NCBI RefSeq assembly: GCF_013260645.1 | Contig: NZ_CP053921.1 | Span: 2,115,763-2,179,762 of the forward strand | Length of the DNA stretch: 64,000 nt | Direction: 5' to 3' | DNA from: Erythrobacter mangrovi | GTDB lineage: Bacteria; Pseudomonadota; Alphaproteobacteria; Sphingomonadales; Sphingomonadaceae | In this document: one piece after another, positions 1 through 6,947 of the stretch | Layout: each line of letters starts with the position of its first letter | Numbering within the stretch: the stretch's first letter is position 1 | Notes under the pieces: generated by a model | The model's database searches: none | What the model was told of the DNA's origin: nothing | What the model saw: only the letters and a program-made list of their open reading frames with translations | Made by a program: the position numbers and the translations under genes

Positions 1-698
1 CTGCTCATGTGAGTGCCGGGTACTTCGACATAGGTCGCATTGGGCAGCAGTGCGGCGAGCTCGGGCGCCGAACCGTTATCGCGGTCCTCGTCACCGCAGA
101 CAACCAGCGCTGGCATGGTGACATTGTCGAGCAGGGCCAGATCGAGATCGGGCATGGTGTCGAGCAGCATGCGCGCGGCAGTTCGGTCGATTCCCTGTGA
201 CTTGAGGAACATCTTCGAGAAATAAGCCGGATCGCCCTGCTCGATGCTGTCGAATTCGTCGATCACGCGACGAAAGAACCCGGACCGCTTTCGCCATTCG
301 CCAAGACCGGCCGTGCCCATCCCGCCGAGCACGACGCGCGCAGGCGCAAGCACTCTGGTAGCGACCGCGTGCAAGGTGGTGCGTGCGCCAAGCGAGAAGC
401 CGCCGAGATCGTAGTCGTCCAGGCCAAGATGTTCGACCAGAGCAACGAGGTCGCGCACTAGAACCCTGCTTGGGTACGCGGCCGGATCCTGCGGCACCGC
501 GCTTTCGCCATGGATGCGGAAATCGAGCATCAGGACTTCATATCCGCGCGCAGCGATCGTCTCGTGATGCCCCCACTTGATCCAGTTCATCTCCGCACTT
601 GAGAACAAGCCGTGAAGCAGCACGAAGGGTCGCCCCTCCCCGTGCCGGTGAAGCGCCAGGTCGGTCCCGTCGAAGCTTGCGAAATGTTCGGTCTTCAT
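1..698 (-). CDS. alpha/beta hydrolase (3' end outside window)
   Basis: Partial gene; about 232 residues are visible and the last codons lie beyond base 1. The start ATG at 698 overlaps the stop of the upstream GFA-type gene (ATGA). The fold is clear: an oxyanion-hole HG near residue 29-30, the nucleophile elbow GFSLG with Ser102, an acidic residue in the GDEDRD segment, and a late GTH that would carry the catalytic His. Soluble, no signal peptide. It is the last gene of a three-gene run with the Cys-rich GFA protein and the HCCA-isomerase-like protein. The substrate cannot be told from sequence; esterase or C-C hydrolase roles are both possible. Confidence 0.85.
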   Translation of the reverse strand, partial: MKTEHFASFDGTDLALHRHGEGRPFVLLHGLFSSAEMNWIKWGHHETIAARGYEVLMLDFRIHGESAVPQDPAAYPSRVLVRDLVALVEHLGLDDYDLGGFSLGARTTLHAVATRVLAPARVVLGGMGTAGLGEWRKRSGFFRRVIDEFDSIEQGDPAYFSKMFLKSQGIDRTAARMLLDTMPDLDLALLDNVTMPALVVCGDEDRDNGSAPELAALLPNATYVEVPGTHMS

Positions 699-1141
699 TC
701 GGGAACGTCCAGTCCTTCTTTCTTCCAGCGGGCTGTAATGCTTGGCGTTCCGTCACTGCGCTGCCGCGGCAATCCGCTCGTGTCGATCCACGCTTCGTGG
801 AGGCTCTCGGCACCATAATGCCCCGACGGTACAAAGCCCGATGGGTCATCGAAACTCCCGATGGTCAGGTCATCGCGCCCCTTGTTGTCCTTGTAGTGGA
901 AACCGAGGGGCGTGCCGCAATGCGAGCAGAACGGGCGATCAGCGATCGGGCTACTTTCGTACCTGTCGGGCTCGCTCTCCCAAGTCAGCGCTTCGCGAGG
1001 CACCTGGACGAAGGCGGCGGCGAAACCGCCGGTGGCCTTCTGGCACATCCGGCAGTGGCACAGGTAAGCCTCTGCATCCTCGACATCGACCCGATAACGG
1101 ACCCGTCCGCACTGGCAGCCGCCTGTCTTGATCGTGCTCAT
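695..1141 (-). CDS. GFA/CENP-V family Cys-rich zinc protein
   Basis: 148 residues. Cys motifs typical of the glutathione-dependent formaldehyde-activating (GFA) family: C9-x-C11, C28-x-C30-x-x-C33 and C72-x-x-C75, which in family members bind one catalytic and one structural zinc. I chose the ATG at 1141 because it overlaps the previous stop (ATGA) and places MSTIKTGGC at the N-terminus, as in homologues; an in-frame start 11 codons upstream is less likely. The family is named after Gfa, which speeds addition of glutathione to formaldehyde, but most members are uncharacterised, so formaldehyde chemistry here is only inference. Translationally coupled on both sides. Confidence 0.85.
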   Translation of the reverse strand: MSTIKTGGCQCGRVRYRVDVEDAEAYLCHCRMCQKATGGFAAAFVQVPREALTWESEPDRYESSPIADRPFCSHCGTPLGFHYKDNKGRDDLTIGSFDDPSGFVPSGHYGAESLHEAWIDTSGLPRQRSDGTPSITARWKKEGLDVPE

Positions 1142-1785
1142 CGGGCCGAAAGCCCCTTTTGCTCCATCCGCCATTTGGCCATTTCGATACGGTCCTGGCC
1201 GAAGAAGGGTTCACCTTCGAAGACTAGCGTCGGCACGCCCCAATGGCCGGCAGCTTCCAACGCATCCTGATTGGCGGCGATTTCGGCATCGAGTGCCTCG
1301 GGCTCGGCCGTGACCTCGGCTTCGATCTCGGCCGCATCCAGCCCGGCGCGTTCGAGTGCGGAAGCAAGGTGGTCGCCCTCGTGCCAGTTCTCCTGCCCAC
1401 CCCAGATCATCTGACCCGCCTCATGGGCGAATACGAGGCCCTTGCCCCGACGCGCGGCAGCCTGCCCCATGCGCGTGACACGGCGGATATAGGGCTGCTC
1501 TTCCGCGATCTTGCGTGTGGCGACGTCCTGCACGATCGGATCCGGCCGCGGCGCACCGAAGGGAATGCCGTGGAACTGTGCCACGCGGATCATGTCGCGG
1601 AAGGTATAGGCCAGCCAGTTGGGATGGTTGCGCTCGAAGAAATCGGGCTGGCGGATCGCCAGCGGATAGACCGGGCGCAGGGTGATATCGAGGTCATACT
1701 CCTCCGCCATGGCACGATAACGGCCCACCGACAGGTAGCTGTAGGGCGAGCGGAAGCTGAAATAGAGGTCTGCGATCAGTGTCAT
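1138..1785 (-). CDS. 2-hydroxychromene-2-carboxylate isomerase / DsbA-fold protein
   Basis: 215 residues from the ATG at 1785 (nine codons inside a longer frame; MTLIADLYFS is the normal family start). The N-terminal FSFRSPYSYL segment carries the Ser of the SPYS/SPFS motif that replaces the thioredoxin CxxC in kappa-class GST-like HCCA isomerases, and the C-terminal GVPTLVF cis-Pro motif is present. Known members are glutathione-dependent isomerases in naphthalene breakdown, but no other naphthalene genes are in view, so general glutathione-linked detoxification is more likely. First gene of the minus-strand run, divergent from marR with only 93 bases between starts. Confidence 0.8.
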   Translation of the reverse strand: MTLIADLYFSFRSPYSYLSVGRYRAMAEEYDLDITLRPVYPLAIRQPDFFERNHPNWLAYTFRDMIRVAQFHGIPFGAPRPDPIVQDVATRKIAEEQPYIRRVTRMGQAAARRGKGLVFAHEAGQMIWGGQENWHEGDHLASALERAGLDAAEIEAEVTAEPEALDAEIAANQDALEAAGHWGVPTLVFEGEPFFGQDRIEMAKWRMEQKGLSAR

Positions 1786-1848
1786 GGCACGGGTTCTATC
1801 GCGCAGTTGCACGATGCGCCACTACGGTTTCAAAATTTGCACGTTGCA

Positions 1849-1868
1849 ATAATAAGCCCTGTTATTAT
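1849..1868. promoter_or_regulatory. inverted repeat, likely MarR operator between divergent operons
   Basis: Perfect inverted repeat with seven-base arms: ATAATAA, six-base spacer, TTATTAT. It is AT-rich in an otherwise GC-rich region and sits 11 bases before the marR start and 64 bases from the HCCA-isomerase start. A second near-palindrome, TTGCACGTTGCAA (1837-1849), abuts it. MarR proteins usually bind such repeats to repress their own operon, so control of both sides is a reasonable inference. Confidence 0.6.
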
Positions 1869-1878
1869 ATGTGCCGCC

Positions 1879-2325
1879 ATGGAAACCAACGTCGGATATC
1901 TCCTCTCGGATAGCGGCCGCCTGCTGCGCAAGACTTTCGACGAGCGGGTGCGCAGCCTTGGCCTCACCGCGGTGCAGGCCCGGCTACTGCTCAGCCTCGT
2001 CAAGTTCCCCGACAACAACCAGGCCTTCTATGCCGAACGGATCGAGGTCGAACCGATCACCCTCACCCGCATCGTCGACCGGCTCGAAGAATCGGGCTGG
2101 GTCGAGCGCGTGGCCGATCCCTCTGATCGACGCGCACGCCTGCTGCACCTGACCGACAAGAGCCGCGAGATCGTCGAACCGTTGCGCACGATCATCGACG
2201 GCCTCGTCGCCGACATGGTCGAAGGCCTGAGCCAGGAAGATCAGGATGGGCTGGCCGCCTTGCTTGCGAAAGTATCCGACAACCTTTCGGCAGATCGAAC
2301 CATGAAGGACGTGGCAAATGGCTGA
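1879..2325 (+). CDS. MarR family transcriptional regulator
   Basis: 148 residues, a normal MarR length. The winged helix is seen from about residue 30 to 110: recognition segment around ITLTRIVDRLEESGWVER, then wing DPSDRRARLLHLT, the family signature. The ATG at 1879 was chosen because it gives full family length and follows the inverted repeat; the frame is open further upstream but that part is antisense to the HCCA isomerase gene. The gene overlaps emrA by 8 bases, so it very likely represses the efflux pump operon and responds to a pump substrate. Confidence 0.92.
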   Translation: METNVGYLLSDSGRLLRKTFDERVRSLGLTAVQARLLLSLVKFPDNNQAFYAERIEVEPITLTRIVDRLEESGWVERVADPSDRRARLLHLTDKSREIVEPLRTIIDGLVADMVEGLSQEDQDGLAALLAKVSDNLSADRTMKDVANG

Positions 2326-3391
2326 GGCTGATCCCCAGATCCCCGCCGAAGCCGGGGTCGTGATCAAGGAAACCGTCGCGCCGAAGAAGCGCAATTGGGG
2401 CCGGCTCGCGCTGATGCTCAGCGTGCCGCTGGCGCTGCTTATCGCGGGAGCGATCTATTGGCTGACGCTGCAAGGCAAGGTCTCGACCGACAATGCCTAT
2501 GTCCAGCAGGACCAGGTCGCGGTGAGCGCACAGGTCGGCGGCGAGATCGTCGAGGCGCTGGTTGGCGATGGAGACACTGTAAAGGCCGGGGACGTATTGT
2601 TCCGCCTCGACCCCGAACCCTACCGCCTGCAGATCGCACAGGCCGACGCGGCTATTGCGACCGCGCAGGCGAATATCACCGCGCTGGCGAATGCGGCCGA
2701 CCTGTCCGGCGCCGACATTTCTGCTGCGCGCGAGGATATCGCCTTTGCGGAGGCGAATTTCCGCCGCAAGGACGAGCTCTACAAGCGTGGCTTCCTGAAC
2801 AAGGCAGAGCATGATGCAGCCGCGCATGCGGTCAGCCAGGCCCGCGAAGCGCTGCGCCAGGCCGAAGCCAAGCGGCAGGCTGCCAGCGCCAAGCTGGCCA
2901 CCGGCCCCGCGGTTCCCGGCGAAAATCCGCAAGTGGCCACGGCAAAGGCGCAGCGCGCGGTTGCCGAGCTGCAGCTCAGCCGCACCGTGGTGCGCGCGCC
3001 CAGCGCCGGTCGTATCGCTCAGGCCGATCGGTTGCAGGTCGGCCAGCAAGTCGTCCAGGGCCTGCCGGTGCTGACGCTGGTGGCCGACGGCAGCAGCTAC
3101 GTCGAAGCCAACTTCAAGGAAACCGATCTCGCAGACATGAAAGTCGGCCAGCCTGCCGAAATCCACTTCGATGCCTATCCCGACCTCGTGCTCAAGGGGC
3201 ATGTCGAATCGATCGGGGCCGGCACGGGCAGCGAATTTTCGGTGATCCCCGCGCAGAATGCGACCGGTAACTGGGTAAAAGTGACGCAACGCGTGCCGGT
3301 CAACATCGCGATCGACCAAGAAAGCCCCCGCAGCCTGATCGCGGGCCTGTCGACCGAGGTCACCGTCTTTACCGACGGTCGCAAGCGCTAG
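2318..3391 (+). CDS. EmrA/HlyD-type membrane fusion protein of MFS efflux pump
   Basis: 357 residues. A short cytosolic N-terminus, one membrane helix at about residues 32-50, then a lipoyl half-motif (TDNAYVQQDQVAVSAQVGG), a long Ala/Gln-rich coiled coil around residues 100-200, the second lipoyl half (VVRAPSAGRIAQ) and a beta-barrel end. It would join the inner membrane pump to an outer membrane channel; no TolC-like gene is next to it. Overlaps marR by 8 bases and lies 4 bases before the pump gene. Confidence 0.93.
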   Translation: MAEADPQIPAEAGVVIKETVAPKKRNWGRLALMLSVPLALLIAGAIYWLTLQGKVSTDNAYVQQDQVAVSAQVGGEIVEALVGDGDTVKAGDVLFRLDPEPYRLQIAQADAAIATAQANITALANAADLSGADISAAREDIAFAEANFRRKDELYKRGFLNKAEHDAAAHAVSQAREALRQAEAKRQAASAKLATGPAVPGENPQVATAKAQRAVAELQLSRTVVRAPSAGRIAQADRLQVGQQVVQGLPVLTLVADGSSYVEANFKETDLADMKVGQPAEIHFDAYPDLVLKGHVESIGAGTGSEFSVIPAQNATGNWVKVTQRVPVNIAIDQESPRSLIAGLSTEVTVFTDGRKR

Positions 3392-3395
3392 GTCC

Positions 3396-4979
3396 ATGGC
3401 CAGTCGCGCAGCCCCCGCTGCCGCTTCTGACGCGCCCTTCCCCGCGCGCGACGAGGCACTGCTCCCGGTCGAGAACCCCGGCCTGCTGGTCGTCGGGATC
3501 ATGGGCGCATCGCTACTGCAGATTCTCGATACGACCATCGCCAACGTCGCAATCCCGCATATGCGCACCAGCCTTGGCGCGACGACCGAGACGATTACGT
3601 GGGTCCTGACCAGCTATATCGTTGCCAGCGCGGTCGCCCTGCCCATTACCGGCTGGCTGGCAGACCGCGTCGGCGGGCGGCGCCTGTTCATCTGGTCGGT
3701 GATCGCCTTCATCATTACCTCCATGTTGTGCGGCCTTGCGCAGACCCTGGAAGAAATGGTGCTTTTCCGGGCCCTGCAGGGGGTCTCTGGCGCTTTCATC
3801 GCGCCGCTGAGCCAATCCTTCATGCTCGATACCAACAAGCCCAGCCGCCAGGCGCAGATGATGGCGCTGTGGGGCATGGGCATCATGATCGGCCCGATCC
3901 TTGGCCCGGTTCTAGGCGGTTGGTTGACCGAACAGGCCAACTGGCGTTGGGTCTTCTATGTCAACCTGCCGATCGGCATCATCAGCCTTGCGATCCTGCT
4001 GGCACAATTGCCCCATCGCGAGATCAACCGCCGCCGTTTCGACCTGATCGGCTTCGCCCTCCTTGGCCTCGCACTAGCCAGCTTCCAGATGTTGCTCGAC
4101 CGTGGCCAGACACTCGACTGGTTCGACAGCATGGAGATCTGGCTGTGGACATTCCTGTTCCTGTCGTCGACGTGGATGGCGGTGATCCACCTCGCCACGG
4201 CTCGAAACCCGCTGTTTGACAGGGCGCTCTTCGCCGACCGCAACTTCGCCATTGCGATGGGCTTCATGCTCGCGATCGGCGTAGTCATGTTCGCGACGAT
4301 GGCGCTGCTTCCACCGATGCTGCAGCAGTTGATGGGCTACGACGTGATCGACACGGGGCTGGTGCTGATGCCGCGCGGCATCGGCGTGTTGTTCTCTATG
4401 CAGGTCGCCGGAATGCTGATGCGGCGCAACATCGATGCACGACCCGTGGTGGCGGCCGGCTTCCTTATCTGCGCCTTGTCGCTATGGGAGATGTCGCAAT
4501 GGTCGCTCGGCGTCGACCGCTTCCACATTGTCAGTTCGGGCCTCATCCAGGGGCTCGGCATGGGGCTGGTGTTCATCCCCTTGAACGTCACGGCGTTCGG
4601 TACGCTGCCTCCTCACTTGCGAACGGACGGCTCAAGTTTGCTGAACCTGTTCCGTTCGCTGGGCGCATCGGCTGGGATATCGCTGACGACTGTGATGTTT
4701 GCCCGCAATCTCCAGACCAGCCATGAAGACATTGCGGGCCAGATTACCGGCGCGACCGTCTCCAGCGTCATCGATGTGAGCACGGTCGACCGATTCCAGA
4801 ACCTTGGCGAAGTCGTGCTACGCCTGTTCGATGCAGAGGCAAACCGCCAGGCCGCGATGGTCGCCTATGTCGACGATTTCTGGATGATGATGTGGGTCAC
4901 CCTCGCGGCGATCCCGTTGGCCTTCGTGATGCGCAAGCCCAAGGCGCCTTCAGGACGCATGCCGCCGCCGGGCGAATAG
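3396..4979 (+). CDS. DHA2 (EmrB/QacA) family MFS drug efflux transporter
   Basis: 527 residues with about 14 hydrophobic segments, as expected for the 14-helix DHA2 group. Motifs visible: LDTTIANVAIPHM in helix 1, GWLADRVGGRR (motif A) and a motif C-like stretch GIMIGPILGPVLGG in helix 5. Works with the adjacent EmrA-like protein as a proton-driven pump for hydrophobic toxins across both membranes. The substrate range cannot be read from sequence. It ends the marR operon and converges with the dimethylargininase-like gene, 70 bases away. Confidence 0.94.
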   Translation: MASRAAPAAASDAPFPARDEALLPVENPGLLVVGIMGASLLQILDTTIANVAIPHMRTSLGATTETITWVLTSYIVASAVALPITGWLADRVGGRRLFIWSVIAFIITSMLCGLAQTLEEMVLFRALQGVSGAFIAPLSQSFMLDTNKPSRQAQMMALWGMGIMIGPILGPVLGGWLTEQANWRWVFYVNLPIGIISLAILLAQLPHREINRRRFDLIGFALLGLALASFQMLLDRGQTLDWFDSMEIWLWTFLFLSSTWMAVIHLATARNPLFDRALFADRNFAIAMGFMLAIGVVMFATMALLPPMLQQLMGYDVIDTGLVLMPRGIGVLFSMQVAGMLMRRNIDARPVVAAGFLICALSLWEMSQWSLGVDRFHIVSSGLIQGLGMGLVFIPLNVTAFGTLPPHLRTDGSSLLNLFRSLGASAGISLTTVMFARNLQTSHEDIAGQITGATVSSVIDVSTVDRFQNLGEVVLRLFDAEANRQAAMVAYVDDFWMMMWVTLAAIPLAFVMRKPKAPSGRMPPPGE

Positions 4980-5049
4980 TCAGCCAAAGAAGCGGACCGC
5001 GCCAGGTCCATGCCTACACATCCCACTGGGATATGAAGAATCCCGGCGG

Positions 5050-5832
5050 TTAGGCGGCCCGCCAGCGGAGCGACATGCAAGACAGGCCGGCGTCGATCTT
5101 GCCGATCTCAGCGATCGGGAGCGTGCGGGTCGATACGCCACACGCTTCAACCAGGTCGCGCAGTTGAGGAAAACCCGTTCCCAAGAGCACAGTGTCGCGT
5201 ACCCGCAGCAAATTCGCGCCAGCTGCTTCCTCCGCCGGGACGACGATGCGTCGCAGCGAACCAAAGATCGCGGCGTCATCGAGTTCGGCGACCACCGCAA
5301 CAGTCTCTTCGTCGATCAGCCCGCAGCCGGTCTTGAAGTGGAGCACGTTTGCAGGCGTTACGACGATCCTGCCCTTGCGACCAAGCCTGTCCAGCACAGC
5401 GATGAGCGCTTCGGCTCCCGCCCGATCCGTCCGCGCAGAAAGACCGATCAGGACTTCTCCCGGCGTCACGAGTACGTCGCCGCCATCGACAAATCCCTCG
5501 GCCAGCCTGAGCACTTGCGGGAAGCGTTGCTCCAGCGCGGGCAAGATTGCGGCAGCCTCGCCCGCGCGTGTTGATGCGCCGGGATTGAGCAGGATCGCGC
5601 TTTCGCCGAATACTAGGGCCGGATCCTCGACGAAAATCGAGTCAGGAAAGGCCTCGAGCGGCTCGAGTATCTCAATCGTCAAGCCAAGCGCACGAAGCGC
5701 TTCGGCGTAGGCCGTATGTTCGGTCAGAACATCGTCATAGGCCGGGTCATCGTGGTCGCCGTCCCGCAAGCCCTGCGTTACGCTCCGTGCAGGAGCGCGC
5801 AGCAGGGCATGGGTGAAGTCATAGACGGCCAG
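5050..5832 (-). CDS. dimethylarginine dimethylaminohydrolase (DDAH) family protein, probable CTG start
   Basis: 260 residues of the guanidino-modifying superfamily. N-terminal YDFTHALLRAPARSV, FVEDPALVF, DGGDV, His165 in NVLHFKTG and Cys252 in GLSCMSLR match the DDAH/arginine deiminase catalytic set. It would hydrolyse methylated arginine to citrulline and methylamines, or a related guanidino compound. No ATG, GTG or TTG lies near the conserved N-terminus in this frame; a CTG at 5832 does, with AAAGGG eight bases before it. The frame runs open into asd but only as a shadow. The gene starts 4 bases after the asd stop, so the two are co-transcribed. Confidence 0.85.
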   Translation of the reverse strand: MAVYDFTHALLRAPARSVTQGLRDGDHDDPAYDDVLTEHTAYAEALRALGLTIEILEPLEAFPDSIFVEDPALVFGESAILLNPGASTRAGEAAAILPALEQRFPQVLRLAEGFVDGGDVLVTPGEVLIGLSARTDRAGAEALIAVLDRLGRKGRIVVTPANVLHFKTGCGLIDEETVAVVAELDDAAIFGSLRRIVVPAEEAAGANLLRVRDTVLLGTGFPQLRDLVEACGVSTRTLPIAEIGKIDAGLSCMSLRWRAA

Positions 5833-5836
5833 CGGT

Positions 5837-6862
5837 TCAGCCCTTTTTGAGGCACTCGCGACCGAGCAGTTCGGCGATCTGCACCGCGTTGAGCGCCGCG
5901 CCCTTGCGCAAATTATCGGACACGCACCACAGGTTGAGGCCGTTCTCGACGGTCGGGTCCTCGCGCACGCGGCTAACGTAGGTCGCGCTGTCGCCCGCCG
6001 CCTCGATCGGGGTAACGTATCCGCCATCTTCGCGCTTATCGACGAGCATGATGCCCGGCGCCTCGCGCAGGATGTCCATCGCCTGCTCGGCCGACATCTC
6101 GTTCTCGAACTCGATGCTGACGGCTTCCGAGTGGCCGACGAACACCGGCACGCGGACGCAGGTGGCGGTAAGCTTGATCTTGGGATCGAGGATCTTCTTG
6201 GTCTCGACCACCATCTTCCACTCTTCCTTGGTCGACCCATCGTCGAGGAAGACATCGATGTGCGGAATGACGTTGAAGGCTATCTGCTTGGTGAACTTCA
6301 CCGGTACGACCGGATCACCCACGAAGATGTTGCGGCTCTGCTCGAACAGCTCATCCATGCCCTGCTTGCCCGCGCCCGAAACCGACTGGTAGGTCGACAC
6401 GACCACGCGCTTGATCGTCGCGGCATCATGCAGCGGCTTGAGCGCCACCACCAGCTGGGCAGTCGAGCAGTTGGGATTGGCGATGATGTTGCGCTTCGAA
6501 TATTCATGGATCGCGTGCGGATTCACCTCGGGCACGATCAGCGGCACGTCCGGATCCATGCGGTAGAGCGAGCTGTTGTCGATCACCACGCAGCCGGCGG
6601 CCGCCGCCTTGGGCGCATATTCCTTCGCCGGGCCGCTGCCCGCCGCGAACAATGCAATGTCCCAGCCAGAAAAGTCAAAATGCTCGATGTTATGGCACTT
6701 GAGCATCTTGCCGGTGTCGCCGAACTCAACCTCGGTGCCGACCGAACGGCTCGAGGCGACGGCAGCCACTTCGTCGCAGGGGAACTCGCGCTCGGCGAGC
6801 ACCATCATCATCTCGCGCCCGACATTCCCGGTCGCGCCGACTACGGCAACACGATAACCCAA
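5837..6862 (-). CDS. asd: aspartate-semialdehyde dehydrogenase
   Basis: 341 residues, standard length. NADP-binding GATGNVGREM at residues 9-18 and the catalytic Cys132 in NPNCSTAQLV. It reduces aspartyl phosphate to aspartate semialdehyde, the branch point to lysine, diaminopimelate, threonine and methionine; cytosolic. The stop sits 4 bases before the dimethylargininase-like gene, so it leads a two-gene operon. Divergence from neighbours is not unusual in composition. Confidence 0.97.
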   Translation of the reverse strand: MGYRVAVVGATGNVGREMMMVLAEREFPCDEVAAVASSRSVGTEVEFGDTGKMLKCHNIEHFDFSGWDIALFAAGSGPAKEYAPKAAAAGCVVIDNSSLYRMDPDVPLIVPEVNPHAIHEYSKRNIIANPNCSTAQLVVALKPLHDAATIKRVVVSTYQSVSGAGKQGMDELFEQSRNIFVGDPVVPVKFTKQIAFNVIPHIDVFLDDGSTKEEWKMVVETKKILDPKIKLTATCVRVPVFVGHSEAVSIEFENEMSAEQAMDILREAPGIMLVDKREDGGYVTPIEAAGDSATYVSRVREDPTVENGLNLWCVSDNLRKGAALNAVQIAELLGRECLKKG

Positions 6863-6947
6863 TTCATTTCTCCGAAATCAACGAGCCGCCGAGATAGCGA
6901 TTGCGGGGGCCACCGCAAGCGCACATTCGATTGCGCGGGCTAAAGAG

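Noticed and set aside
1243..1878. Upstream extension of the MarR frame over the HCCA-isomerase gene.
   Set aside because: The extension is antisense to a conserved gene, and the ATG at 1879 gives the normal MarR length.
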